A program made the position numbers and the translations under genes. From JAWKWH01 sp963669285 (GTDB lineage: Bacteria; Pseudomonadota; Alphaproteobacteria; Rhizobiales; Rhizobiaceae), in NCBI GenBank assembly GCA_963669285.2, contig CAXXSI010000003.1, positions 21,212 through 85,211 on the forward strand: DNA of 64,000 nt, in the 5' to 3' direction. Shown here one piece after another: positions 10,551 through 19,083 of the stretch; position 1 is the stretch's first letter, and the number at the start of each line of letters is the position of its first letter. The notes beneath the pieces were generated by a model. The model searched no databases. It saw nothing but the letters and a program-made list of their open reading frames with translations, and had not been told where the DNA came from.

Positions 10551-10718
10551 ATGGCAAATTCAGATGCAGCCGCGCAGGAACGTCGCAACGGCGATCGAAG
10601 AGAAAACAAAGACCGCCGGTGCGGTGCAGATTTGCGCTCTGAAGAAGAGAAAAAGGCTAAAGGCGAACGCCGCGAAGGTGTGGATCGCAGGGGCGGCACC
10701 GACCGCAGGAGCGCATAG
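10551..10718 (+). CDS. small Arg-rich repeat protein A (55 aa)
   Basis: 55 residues from the ATG at 10551, with AAAAGAGGG just upstream as ribosome-binding site. The protein is extremely charged and contains two copies of a motif of the form ERRxG-DRRxxxDRR: QERRNGDRRENKDRR near residues 10-24 and GERREGVDRRGGTDRR near the C-terminus. A second gene 122 bp downstream encodes a 59-residue protein with the same repeat. The shared motif in two adjacent frames, each with its own SD, is the argument that both are real genes. The motif suggests an RNA- or DNA-binding or otherwise disordered protein; no function is known to me. Confidence 0.6.
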   Translation: MANSDAAAQERRNGDRRENKDRRCGADLRSEEEKKAKGERREGVDRRGGTDRRSA

Positions 10719-10840
10719 GACCGCACCTCTCTCGGTCCAATGCCCGGTTTTTCCCGTGGATTGGAACGCAATCACCCGATTAACGGGCTTTTCACTCCAA
10801 TCCGGTATCATGCAGGTCGTATTTCATCGGGAATGCGAAC

Positions 10841-11020
10841 ATGTCTGATATCGATTGGCCTGAAACACTTACAAAACGAGCCGAAACACCGCGCCGCTCC
10901 GACGAGGACCGGCGGTCCGGCAAGGACAAACGTTTTTGGTTCGCCAAACGCAAGGAAGGCGAGCGCCGAACAGGCGACGATCGCCGCGTCTTGCCTGACA
11001 GGCGAAAAAATCCGCGCTGA
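10841..11020 (+). CDS. small Arg-rich repeat protein B (59 aa)
   Basis: 59 residues starting MSDIDWPETLTK, ATG at 10841 with GGGAA seven bases upstream, TGA at 11018-11020. It carries the same repeat as the 55-residue protein at 10551: PRRSDEDRRSGKDKR in the first half and GERRTGDDRRVLPDRR in the second, joined by an aromatic patch (RFWFAKRK). The two genes look like a tandem duplication that has diverged outside the repeat. It ends 17 bp before the end of the convergent caspase-fold gene. Function unknown; nucleic-acid binding is a guess from composition. Confidence 0.55.
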   Translation: MSDIDWPETLTKRAETPRRSDEDRRSGKDKRFWFAKRKEGERRTGDDRRVLPDRRKNPR

Positions 11021-11036
11021 AGCGAGATCTACGAGC

Positions 11037-12761
11037 CTATTTCGAGGATGTGCGCCAATTGGCGCTTAGCGCGGGATCAATCGAGAACACGACATCTCCC
11101 TCTTCGCCGGGGATGACGATCGTGTCGCTTTGTGGCGTGTTTTTCGGTAGCCCCTGTTTGAAATTGAAGCGGATGATGTCCTGCTTCAGGTGCGAGCCCA
11201 GCTGCTGGCCGGTTATGTAGGCGCCGGCGCCATCAACGCTTTCCTGGCCCGAAAGGACGCGGATCAGCGTCTCGGTAAAGCGGCTCTTGGCTGGAACTTC
11301 TTCGTTCTCCGAACCGGCGGTCAGCACGCGGCGCACCGGATTTTGATGCAGGTGTTCGGCCCAGCCGTCAGGTTCGTTGCCGCTCTTGCTTTCGATCATC
11401 CTGATCGCCGCACCGGAAAAGCAGGAATCGAAAATCCACATCACATGCTTGGCCGCCATGATCTCCGACCACTCCTCAATGCGACGCAGGTTGAGAGCCG
11501 AGTTGAAGAACGGCGCCGGCGGCTCCGTGGCAGGTGCATCGGCGGGAACGAACCAGGCGGTTTTGCGGCCGTACCGCTCGGTCGTCGTTCCGTGCCCCGA
11601 CATCATGATCAATAGCCGCGCATTGGGTTTCGGACCGTGCAGATTGACGAATTTTTCCAGCGCCGATTCCAACGTACTGGCATTCGGATGGAAGACATTT
11701 TCGACTTCAAATCCGTGCACTTGTTCCAAAACCCCGCCGAGGCGGGTCAGTTCGTCCTCGACATTGTCAAGATCATTCCACACCTGGGTACCGCTGTTTG
11801 ACTGGGCGTAGTCGCCAACACCGATCAACAGGGCATAGCTTCCATCGGCATATGTTGGTTCGAGATCACCCCCGGAGGATTTTCGATAAAGAACTTTGGC
11901 CGCCCGGGTCTCCGGCGGATCCTCGGGAATGGGTGAGTTTTCGGCGGTATTGAAGTAGAAACTCGTGGTGAGCGCGCTGATGACGTGCGGCACCTGTTTG
12001 CCGTTGGTCGACTTCAGCACATCGTCGCGGACATGGCGCACAACGTCATCGAATTCCAAGCCGGGTTCCTTTAGCCGGGATGCCAGTGCGGCGACAAACG
12101 GACCGTTTTCACCGTCACCATCCATTGCTTCGGCACCGGCCGATGTAGAGTAGACAACTACGTTTCCCTCACTGACCTGGGTAACGTCACTGAAATCCGG
12201 AACCAGCCTGGATGTCTCGTCGCCACCGGAGAACGGATCGGAACGGGATGTGTCGATAAGATAAAACTTGGCGGCCTGCCGATTTTCTTCTGCAATGGTT
12301 TCCATCAAGCTGGCGACCGTGATGCCATTGAGCTTGAGGTCGTCGGCTGAACTGAATTCAAAATCGCGCGGGACGAGGTATGTCGCACCACCCACCTCTG
12401 CACCATGGCCGGTAAAATAGACGACTGAAATGACATTCGAATCTTTGGAGATCCTTTTTGCGTAGTCGTCGATCTGCGCCTTGAGCACTGCACGGCTGGG
12501 ATCGATGAGCTGTTGAACTGCAAATCCGAGTTCTTCCAAGACCGAAGTGAGCAGTTCCGCATCGCGGACCGTATTTCTGATCTTGCTGAGATTGTCGTAA
12601 TCGGCGATGCCAATGACGAGCGCATGCTTCGATGGCGGTTGCTCCAGCGCTTTGCCGTCTTTGCCGACCACCACCAGACCGGCATGCGAAAACTGCGTGA
12701 ATGCGACCACAATCAGCAGGACAACAAAGACCATTGCCGCTCTTGAATGATTGACCCACAT
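11037..12761 (-). CDS. double caspase-fold (C14-like) exported protein, first domain lacking the catalytic Cys
   Basis: 574 residues from the ATG at 12761, which begins a signal-anchor sequence (MVFVVLLIVVAFTQ). The frame stays open to an ATG at 12917, but the added 52 residues look unlike a normal N-terminus. Two caspase p20-like domains follow. Domain 1 (KHALVIGIADYDNL...) keeps the His motif YFTGHG (H119), but the Cys motif DACR/DSC is DTSR, so Ser172 replaces Cys (codon TCC at 12246-12248). Domain 2 (YALLIGVGDYAQ...) has both MSGHG (H390) and FDSCFSG (C447) and should be an active cysteine peptidase. Bacterial relatives are orthocaspase/metacaspase-like; substrate and trigger are unknown. 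The gene is monocistronic, convergent with the Arg-rich pair. Confidence 0.85.
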   Translation of the reverse strand: MWVNHSRAAMVFVVLLIVVAFTQFSHAGLVVVGKDGKALEQPPSKHALVIGIADYDNLSKIRNTVRDAELLTSVLEELGFAVQQLIDPSRAVLKAQIDDYAKRISKDSNVISVVYFTGHGAEVGGATYLVPRDFEFSSADDLKLNGITVASLMETIAEENRQAAKFYLIDTSRSDPFSGGDETSRLVPDFSDVTQVSEGNVVVYSTSAGAEAMDGDGENGPFVAALASRLKEPGLEFDDVVRHVRDDVLKSTNGKQVPHVISALTTSFYFNTAENSPIPEDPPETRAAKVLYRKSSGGDLEPTYADGSYALLIGVGDYAQSNSGTQVWNDLDNVEDELTRLGGVLEQVHGFEVENVFHPNASTLESALEKFVNLHGPKPNARLLIMMSGHGTTTERYGRKTAWFVPADAPATEPPAPFFNSALNLRRIEEWSEIMAAKHVMWIFDSCFSGAAIRMIESKSGNEPDGWAEHLHQNPVRRVLTAGSENEEVPAKSRFTETLIRVLSGQESVDGAGAYITGQQLGSHLKQDIIRFNFKQGLPKNTPQSDTIVIPGEEGDVVFSIDPALSANWRTSSK

Positions 12762-13046
12762 GGTTGTTTTCCGGCCCGCCAACACTGTTCCGCCTAAAAA
12801 CAAGGCTATCCACCGATAATATGCCGGACATACGTTGACGGCAATCCGGGTGAGAGCGACCACAAATCTCTCTCCGAGCACCGCCGTCAGCAAACCAACC
12901 CTGCCAAAACGGACCATTCAATTCCGGCCATCTGTAATCACATTGTCGCAGCGCAACATATTTTGGCCATTTTGATGTCAGGTCGCCTTGCGTCCGCACT
13001 GACGGTCAGCTAATCAACCGGGAAATCAAAACGGTCCGGTTTTCCT

Positions 13047-13412
13047 ATGAGCGACCTGCTTAGCGCCTACCTTCCCATTGTCATCTTCATTGGTGTCTCA
13101 GCCGTCATTGCTATTGCACTCGTTGTCGCACCATTTCTGGTGGCCTACAGCAGCCCGGATCCGGAGAAGCTCTCCGCCTACGAGTGCGGCTTCAATTCAT
13201 TCGACGATGCGCGCATGAAGTTCGATGTGCGATTCTACCTCGTCGCTATTTTGTTCATCATTTTCGATCTTGAAGTGGCATTCCTATTTCCGTGGGCAGT
13301 TTCGTTTGGCGAAGTCGGATGGCTCGGATTCTGGTCGATGATGATCTTCCTTGGCATTCTGACCGTGGGCTTTATCTATGAATGGAAGAAGGGAGCGCTC
13401 GAATGGGATTGA
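13047..13412 (+). CDS. nuoA: NADH-quinone oxidoreductase subunit A
   Basis: 121 residues, three transmembrane helices, the normal size. NuoA is part of the membrane arm of complex I near the quinone site. Family motifs are visible: SSPDPEKLSAYECGFNSFD in the first loop and KFDVRFYLVAILFIIFDLEVAF in helix 2 with its conserved acidic residues. First gene of a 14-subunit operon running to 28909. The preceding 129 bp up to the ATG at 13047, back to the 5' end of the longest caspase frame, must hold the operon promoter, but I cannot name it. Confidence 0.97.
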   Translation: MSDLLSAYLPIVIFIGVSAVIAIALVVAPFLVAYSSPDPEKLSAYECGFNSFDDARMKFDVRFYLVAILFIIFDLEVAFLFPWAVSFGEVGWLGFWSMMIFLGILTVGFIYEWKKGALEWD

Positions 13413-13984
13413 GCGACGGTTCTTCAACGATCGTGGCGCCGCAACCGAAGGGCATCATCGATCCGAATACCGGAAAGCCGGTCGGCAGCGATGATCCGTT
13501 TTTTGGAGATATCAACGACGAACTGGCCGACCGCGGCTTTATTGTCACGTCGTCTGATGCGCTGGTTACCTGGGCGCGCACCGGATCGCTGATGTGGATG
13601 ACGTTTGGCCTTGCCTGCTGCGCCGTGGAGATGATGCACAGCTCGATGCCGCGCTACGACGCCGAGCGTTTCGGCTTTGCGCCGCGCGCCTCACCCCGCC
13701 AGTCCGATGTCATGATCGTAGCCGGCACGCTGACCAACAAAATGGCGCCGGCGATGCGCAAAGTCTATGACCAGATGCCGGAGCCCCGTTACGTGATCTC
13801 GATGGGTTCCTGCGCCAATGGCGGCGGTTACTACCACTATTCCTATTCTGTTGTGCGCGGGTGCGACCGCATCGTCCCTGTGGATATCTATGTTCCAGGT
13901 TGCCCGCCAACGGCCGAAGCACTCATGTACGGCATTCTTCTGTTGCAGAAGAAAATCCGTCGAACCGGCACGATCGAGCGTTAG
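13403..13984 (+). CDS. nuoB: NADH-quinone oxidoreductase subunit B
   Basis: 193 residues from the ATG at 13403 (SD GGGAG at 13391-13395); the start lies inside nuoA, a 10-base overlap. NuoB holds cluster N2, the last iron-sulfur cluster before quinone. Its ligands are seen in FGLACCAVEMMH (tandem Cys), SMGSCANGGGYYHYSYSVV and VPGCPPTAEALMYG. An in-frame ATG at 13382 would add seven residues but has no SD. Peripheral-arm base of complex I. Confidence 0.97.
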   Translation: MGLSDGSSTIVAPQPKGIIDPNTGKPVGSDDPFFGDINDELADRGFIVTSSDALVTWARTGSLMWMTFGLACCAVEMMHSSMPRYDAERFGFAPRASPRQSDVMIVAGTLTNKMAPAMRKVYDQMPEPRYVISMGSCANGGGYYHYSYSVVRGCDRIVPVDIYVPGCPPTAEALMYGILLLQKKIRRTGTIER

Positions 13985-13993
13985 GGGGCTGTC

Positions 13994-14596
13994 ATGAGCG
14001 AAGCGCTGATGGATCTTGCCGCCTATATCAAGGAAAAGCTCGACGCTCAGGTGAGCGACGCCAATGTGGCGTTCGGCGAACTGACCATCGAGACCGAGCC
14101 GGGAGACGTTCTCGACGTGCTTAATTTCCTTAAACGCGATGTTCAGTGCCAGTTCGTGTCTTTCATCGACGCTAGCGGCGCCGACTATCCGGAACGCGAT
14201 CGGCGGTTTGATTTTGTCTACCACCTGCTGTCGCCGCGCCAGAACACGCGCATCCGCATTCGTGTCATGACCGATGAGGCAACGCCTATTCCGTCTGCAA
14301 CGGAAGTATACCCGGGAGCGGACTGGTTCGAGCGCGAGGCCTACGATCTATATGGCATCCTGTTCACCGGACACCCCGATCTCCGCCGCCTGTTGACAGA
14401 TTACGGGTTCGACGGCCACCCGCTTCGCAAGGATTTTCCAGTCACCGGATTTGTCGAAGTTCGCTACGACGACGAGGTCAAGCGCGTGGTTTACGAGCCA
14501 GTGGAATTGAAGCAGGAATTCCGCAATTTCGACTTCCTCTCACCCTGGGAAGGCACCGACTATGTGCTGCCCGGCGATGAAAAGGCGGAGGGCTGA
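13994..14596 (+). CDS. nuoC: NADH-quinone oxidoreductase subunit C
   Basis: 200 residues, the separate (not CD-fused) form. NuoC is a cofactor-free subunit that clamps NuoB and NuoD in the connecting part of complex I. Signature: ERDRRFDFVYHLLSPRQNTR followed by PGADWFEREAYDLYGILFTG and HPLRKDFPVTGFVEVRYD. It starts nine bases after nuoB and is followed by a non-complex-I gene of the GFA family rather than directly by nuoD. Confidence 0.97.
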   Translation: MSEALMDLAAYIKEKLDAQVSDANVAFGELTIETEPGDVLDVLNFLKRDVQCQFVSFIDASGADYPERDRRFDFVYHLLSPRQNTRIRIRVMTDEATPIPSATEVYPGADWFEREAYDLYGILFTGHPDLRRLLTDYGFDGHPLRKDFPVTGFVEVRYDDEVKRVVYEPVELKQEFRNFDFLSPWEGTDYVLPGDEKAEG

Positions 14597-14599
14597 GCT

Positions 14600-15037
14600 A
14601 TGGCGAAAGCGATGGTCGGTAAATGCATCTGCGGCGCCACGACAATCACCGCAACGCCCGAGCGCGAGGCGATGGATGCATGCCATTGCTCCATCTGCAG
14701 GCAATGGACAGCCGGACCATATTTGGCGTTCGGGTGCGGTGAGAATGTAGAGATCGCGGAAGGCTCGCCAATTGGCGTCTATCAGTCGTCGCAATGGGCC
14801 GAACGGGTATTCTGCAAGGAATGCGGTACTTCTCTGATCTGGCGCACGCTTGACGGCAAATACAATCATGTCTCGGCGCAGATTTTTCCCGATGCCGCGG
14901 ATTTCAAGCTGTCCAGCCAGATATTCATCGATGAGAAACCGGTTGGATATGATTTTGCCAATGAAACGCAAAACATGACGGGCGCGGAAGTGTTCGCGAT
15001 GTTCGCACCAAAGGACGGTGAGGGCAGTAATGGCTGA
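14600..15037 (+). CDS. GFA-family (glutathione-dependent formaldehyde-activating enzyme-like) protein inside the nuo operon
   Basis: 145 residues of the CENP-V/GFA fold. Zinc-binding cysteines are seen as GKCICGATT (residues 7-15), DACHCSICRQWT and ERVFCKECGTSLIW, the standard CxC...CxxC...CxxC spacing. The family founder was proposed to catalyse glutathione-formaldehyde adduct formation, but most members have no proven activity. It begins three bases after nuoC and its end overlaps nuoD by eight bases, so it is translated as part of the operon. A link to complex I is not established. A frmA gene for the same glutathione adduct lies 12 kb away. Confidence 0.88.
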   Translation: MAKAMVGKCICGATTITATPEREAMDACHCSICRQWTAGPYLAFGCGENVEIAEGSPIGVYQSSQWAERVFCKECGTSLIWRTLDGKYNHVSAQIFPDAADFKLSSQIFIDEKPVGYDFANETQNMTGAEVFAMFAPKDGEGSNG

Positions 15038-16220
15038 GACTTCGGTCCGCAACTTCAACATCAATTTCGGCCCGCAGCATCCGGCGGCGCATGGCGTACT
15101 GCGCTTGGTGCTTGAACTGGATGGTGAAGTGGTCGATCGCGTCGACCCGCATGTCGGACTTCTTCATCGCGGCACCGAAAAGCTGATTGAACAAAAGACC
15201 TATCTGCAGGCGATCCCGTATTTCGACCGGCTGGACTATGTCGCGCCGATGAATCAGGAGCATGCCTTTGCGCTCGCCGTGGAGCGACTGCTCGAAATTG
15301 AGGTGCCGCGGCGCGGGCAATTGATCAGGGTGCTCTTCTGCGAAATCGGCAGAATCCTCAATCATCTCCTCAACATTACGACCCAGGCACTCGATGTCGG
15401 TGCGCTCACGCCGCCGCTTTGGGGTTTCGAGGAACGCGAAAAACTTATGGTGTTCTACGAGCGTGCCTGCGGCGCACGCATGCATGCGGCCTATTTCAGG
15501 CCCGGCGGCGTCCATCAGGATGTTCCGCCGGAACTGCTGGAAGATATCGCCAAATGGTGCGATCCGTTTCTCAGGACGGTCGACGAGCTCGATCAGCTTT
15601 TGACCGGTAACCGCATTTTCAAGCAGCGCAATGTCGATATCGGCGTGGTCGATCTGGACGACGCATGGGCGTGGGGCTTTTCCGGCGTCATGGTGCGGGG
15701 TTCGGGAGCGGCCTGGGATCTGCGCAAGAGCCAGCCTTACGAATGCTATGAAGAAATGGATTTCGACATTCCGGTTGGCAAGAATGGCGATTGCTATGAC
15801 CGCTACCTCATTCGCATGGAAGAGATGCGCCAGTCGGTGCGGATCATGCGCCAGTGTATCGATCTGCTCCTCGGCGCTGAGAAATCGGGCCCGGTATCGA
15901 CGCTGGACAACAAGGTCGTGCCGCCCAAGCGCGGCGAAATGAAAAAGTCGATGGAAGCGCTGATCCATCATTTCAAGCTCTACACCGAGGGGTATCACGT
16001 GCCCGAGGGCGAGGTTTACGCGGCGGTCGAAGCGCCCAAAGGCGAGTTCGGCGTCTATCTGGTTTCGGACGGAACCAACAAACCCTATCGCTGCAAGCTA
16101 CGCGCGCCTGGTTTCGCCCACTTGCAGGCAATGGATTTCATCACCCGCGGCCACCTTCTGGCCGATGTCGCCGCGGTTCTCGGTTCGCTCGATATCGTGT
16201 TTGGGGAGGTGGATCGCTAA
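15030..16220 (+). CDS. nuoD: NADH-quinone oxidoreductase subunit D
   Basis: 396 residues from the ATG at 15030, which overlaps the GFA gene by eight bases; a GTG at 15018 is less likely. NuoD (49-kDa homolog) forms the quinone-binding cavity with NuoB. Motifs: FGPQHPAAHGVLRLVLELDG near the N-terminus, PHVGLLHRGTEKLIE, LDYVAPMNQEHAFALAVE and the C-terminal GSLDIVFGEVDR. The first of these carries the His that interacts with quinone in known structures. Confidence 0.97.
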   Translation: MAETSVRNFNINFGPQHPAAHGVLRLVLELDGEVVDRVDPHVGLLHRGTEKLIEQKTYLQAIPYFDRLDYVAPMNQEHAFALAVERLLEIEVPRRGQLIRVLFCEIGRILNHLLNITTQALDVGALTPPLWGFEEREKLMVFYERACGARMHAAYFRPGGVHQDVPPELLEDIAKWCDPFLRTVDELDQLLTGNRIFKQRNVDIGVVDLDDAWAWGFSGVMVRGSGAAWDLRKSQPYECYEEMDFDIPVGKNGDCYDRYLIRMEEMRQSVRIMRQCIDLLLGAEKSGPVSTLDNKVVPPKRGEMKKSMEALIHHFKLYTEGYHVPEGEVYAAVEAPKGEFGVYLVSDGTNKPYRCKLRAPGFAHLQAMDFITRGHLLADVAAVLGSLDIVFGEVDR

Positions 16221-17246
16221 ATGTCCGTACGCCGTCTCGCAGACAACAATGTCCAGCCCGCCGGGTTCAAATTCAACCGGGCGAATACCGCTTGGGCGAA
16301 GCAGACAATCAATAGATATCCAAAGGGCCGCGAGCAGTCTGCCGTTATCCCGCTATTAATGCGGGCGCAGGAGCAGGAAGGCTGGGTCACCAAGGCGGCA
16401 ATCGAACATGTGTCCGACATGCTCGACATGCCGCTGATCCGCGTGCTCGAGGTGGCGACGTTCTACACCCAATTCCAACTGAAACCGGTCGGCACGAAGG
16501 CGCACATTCAGGTCTGCGGCACGACACCCTGTATGCTGCGCGGCTCGGAAGACCTGATGAAGGTCTGCAAGCGCAAGATTGCCGCGCGTCAATTCGAAAC
16601 CAATGATGCCGGTACGTTGTCCTGGGAGGAAGTCGAGTGCCTCGGCGCCTGTGTCAACGCGCCGATGGTGATGGTGTTCAAGGATACTTACGAGGACCTG
16701 ACGCCGGAACGCCTGGAAGAGATCATTGACGAGTTCGAGGCAGGCAGGGGCGACCATGTTCCGACCGGCCCGCAGAACGGCCGCATGGTTTCTGCACCGA
16801 TTTCCGGTTTGACCACTCTCACCGAGGAACTGCGGCCCGGCAAGGCCAACGGCCGTGCCAAGCCATCGACTGCCAGGATCGGTGGCGATGCCAAGGTGGC
16901 CGCGAAAAAGCCGGTGGCCAAGAAGGCTCAAACCACGAAGCCTGCCAAGGCAGCGGTGAAGACCGATGACAAGAACCGCCCGGCCGCGGTCAAGAAACCG
17001 GCCAAGCCCGACGACCTGAAACTGATCTCCGGCGTTGGTCCCAAACTCGAAGACGTGTTGAACGGTCTTGGCATCTATACCTACAAGCAGGTTGCCTCGT
17101 GGAAGAAGGCCGAGCGCGACTGGGTCGACAACCACCTGAAATTCAAGGGTCGCATCGAGCGCGACGACTGGGTGAAACAGGCCAAGGCCTTGGCCAAGGG
17201 CGGCGCCGAGGAATACGTTCGCGTGTTCGGAAAGAAGCCGAGGTAG
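16221..17246 (+). CDS. nuoE: NADH-quinone oxidoreductase subunit E with long C-terminal extension
   Basis: 341 residues, about twice the usual 160-180. Residues 1-175 are a normal NuoE with the [2Fe-2S] N1a ligands in CGTTPCMLRG and ECLGACVNAPMVM. Residues 210-255 are a Lys/Ala/Pro-rich linker (AKKPVAKKAQTTKPAKAAVK), and about 258-340 form a helix-hairpin-helix-like domain (LISGVGPKLEDVLNGLGIYT, then KFKGRIERDDWVKQAK). This tail is typical of NuoE in Hyphomicrobiales, and the same domain occurs alone in other bacteria; its function in complex I is not known to me. It follows nuoD with no gap. Confidence 0.95.
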   Translation: MSVRRLADNNVQPAGFKFNRANTAWAKQTINRYPKGREQSAVIPLLMRAQEQEGWVTKAAIEHVSDMLDMPLIRVLEVATFYTQFQLKPVGTKAHIQVCGTTPCMLRGSEDLMKVCKRKIAARQFETNDAGTLSWEEVECLGACVNAPMVMVFKDTYEDLTPERLEEIIDEFEAGRGDHVPTGPQNGRMVSAPISGLTTLTEELRPGKANGRAKPSTARIGGDAKVAAKKPVAKKAQTTKPAKAAVKTDDKNRPAAVKKPAKPDDLKLISGVGPKLEDVLNGLGIYTYKQVASWKKAERDWVDNHLKFKGRIERDDWVKQAKALAKGGAEEYVRVFGKKPR

Positions 17247-17252
17247 GGGACG

Positions 17253-18554
17253 ATGCTAGAAGATAAAGACCGCATCTTTACCAATATCTACGGCCAGTAT
17301 GACCGATCGCTGAAGGGCGCCATGCGCCGCGGCCATTGGGACGGCACCAAGAAACTGCTCGACAAGGGCCGTGACTGGATCGTTCAGGAGATGAAGGATT
17401 CGGGCTTGCGCGGCCGCGGCGGCGCCGGTTTCCCCACAGGCCTGAAATGGTCGTTCATGCCCAAACAGTCCGATCGGCCTTGCTATCTGGTTGTCAATGC
17501 TGACGAATCCGAGCCCGGAACCTGCAAGGACCGCGATATTCTGCGCCACGATCCGCACACGTTGATCGAAGGCTGCTTGATTGCCGGGTTCGCCATGGGT
17601 GCCCATGCCGCCTACATCTATGTGCGCGGCGAATTCATCCGCGAGCGCGAAGCACTGCAGGCGGCTATCGATGAATGCTACGATGCAAAATTGCTGGGCA
17701 AAAACAACAAGAACGGCTGGGATTTTGATGTAATTGTTCATCATGGCGCCGGCGCCTATATCTGCGGCGAGGAAACAGCGCTTTTAGAAAGCCTAGAAGG
17801 CAAGAAGGGCCAGCCGCGGCTGAAGCCGCCATTTCCGGCTAATGTTGGGCTTTATGGCTGTCCGACCACGGTCAACAATGTTGAATCAATTGCCGTAGCG
17901 CCGACAATCCTGCGCCGCGGCGCCGGTTGGTTTGCCGGATTTGGTCGACCGAACAATGTCGGCACCAAGCTGTTCTGTGTTTCCGGTCACGTCAATACAC
18001 CGTGTACTGTCGAAGAGGCGATGTCGATTCCGTTCCGCGAACTGATCGACACGCATTGCGGCGGCGTTCGCGGTGGCTGGGACAATCTGCTTGCCGTGAT
18101 CCCGGGCGGTTCGTCGGTCCCGCTCGTGCCCGCCGAGCAAATCATTGATTGTCCAATGGATTTCGATGCGCTGAAAGATCTGAAATCAGGCCTCGGTACG
18201 GCGGCGGTGATTGTCATGGACAAGTCGACCGACATCGTCAAAGCGATTGCGCGACTTTCCTATTTCTACAAGCACGAGAGCTGTGGCCAGTGTACGCCGT
18301 GCCGTGAAGGCACGGGCTGGATGTGGCGCGTAATGGACCGGCTGGTCAAAGGGCAGGCGCGCAAGGAAGAGATCGATATGCTTCTCGACGTGACCAAGCA
18401 GGTCGAGGGCCACACGATCTGTGCGCTGGGCGACGCCGCGGCCTGGCCGATCCAGGGCCTGATCCGGCATTTCCGTCCGGAGATCGAGCGCCGCATCGAC
18501 GAATTTACCCGCAACAGCCATCAGGCTGAACCGGTTATGGTTGCGGCGGAGTAG
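17253..18554 (+). CDS. nuoF: NADH-quinone oxidoreductase subunit F
   Basis: 433 residues; the NADH-oxidising subunit with FMN and [4Fe-4S] cluster N3. Seen: the glycine-rich nucleotide loop RGRGGAGFPTGLKWSF, VVNADESEPGTCKDRDI, the second loop ICGEETALLESLEGKKG, and the N3 ligands ESCGQCTPCREGTGWM plus HTICALGD. Strong SD (GGGGACG) before the ATG. The following gene is another passenger (DUF3291) before nuoG. Confidence 0.97.
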   Translation: MLEDKDRIFTNIYGQYDRSLKGAMRRGHWDGTKKLLDKGRDWIVQEMKDSGLRGRGGAGFPTGLKWSFMPKQSDRPCYLVVNADESEPGTCKDRDILRHDPHTLIEGCLIAGFAMGAHAAYIYVRGEFIREREALQAAIDECYDAKLLGKNNKNGWDFDVIVHHGAGAYICGEETALLESLEGKKGQPRLKPPFPANVGLYGCPTTVNNVESIAVAPTILRRGAGWFAGFGRPNNVGTKLFCVSGHVNTPCTVEEAMSIPFRELIDTHCGGVRGGWDNLLAVIPGGSSVPLVPAEQIIDCPMDFDALKDLKSGLGTAAVIVMDKSTDIVKAIARLSYFYKHESCGQCTPCREGTGWMWRVMDRLVKGQARKEEIDMLLDVTKQVEGHTICALGDAAAWPIQGLIRHFRPEIERRIDEFTRNSHQAEPVMVAAE

Positions 18555-18559
18555 GGCGG

Positions 18560-19051
18560 ATGAAGCAACCTGGCAATCACCATCTTGCGGAATTCAATTT
18601 CGGCACGTTGAAGCATGACTGGGACGACGCCCGTGTGGCCGAGTTCGCCGACAATCTCCACCGGGTGAATTTGCTCGCCGAGAAATCGCCGGGCTTCGTC
18701 TGGCGCATGACCGACGAGGACATGGATACTGCACAGCTCGATCCGCATGGTGCGTTCGACGGCAATCCGCGCACGGCTTCCACACTATCGGTCTGGGAAA
18801 GCGTGGAAGCGCTTGAACACTTTGTCTGGAACACCGTGCACAAGCGCTTTTATGCGAAGCGGCGCCAATGGTTCGAGCCGGAAGGCAACTCGAATTTTGT
18901 GATGTGGTGGGTGCCGGCCGGGCATACGCCGGACATGGCGGAAGCGATGCAGCGTTTCAGTCACATGAAGGAAAATGGCGATACGGATCAGGCGTTTGGC
19001 TGGTCCTATCTGCCGCAGGTCAAGCTGTGGCAGGAACGGAAATGCGGTTAG
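18560..19051 (+). CDS. DUF3291-family protein inside the nuo operon
   Basis: 163 residues. The sequence has the pattern of the DUF3291 family, a dimeric alpha/beta barrel related to antibiotic-biosynthesis monooxygenases: HLAEFNFGTLKHDW at the start, LLAEKSPGFVWRM, TLSVWESVEALEHFVWNT, RQWFEPEGNSNFVMWWVPAG. Six bases separate it from nuoF and 32 from nuoG, so it is in the operon. No enzymatic role is established for the family. It could bind a small hydrophobic ligand, or be a neutral passenger. Confidence 0.8.
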   Translation: MKQPGNHHLAEFNFGTLKHDWDDARVAEFADNLHRVNLLAEKSPGFVWRMTDEDMDTAQLDPHGAFDGNPRTASTLSVWESVEALEHFVWNTVHKRFYAKRRQWFEPEGNSNFVMWWVPAGHTPDMAEAMQRFSHMKENGDTDQAFGWSYLPQVKLWQERKCG

Positions 19052-19083
19052 GGCGCTGGCGCGCGGAACTGGATAGTTAGGCA

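Noticed and set aside
12762..12917. N-terminal 52-residue extension of the caspase-fold protein
   Set aside because: No SD of note, and the signal-anchor helix expected at the N-terminus begins only after the ATG at 12761.
14925..15998. 357-residue open frame antisense to nuoD
   Set aside because: Mirrors nuoD codons; no independent evidence of coding.
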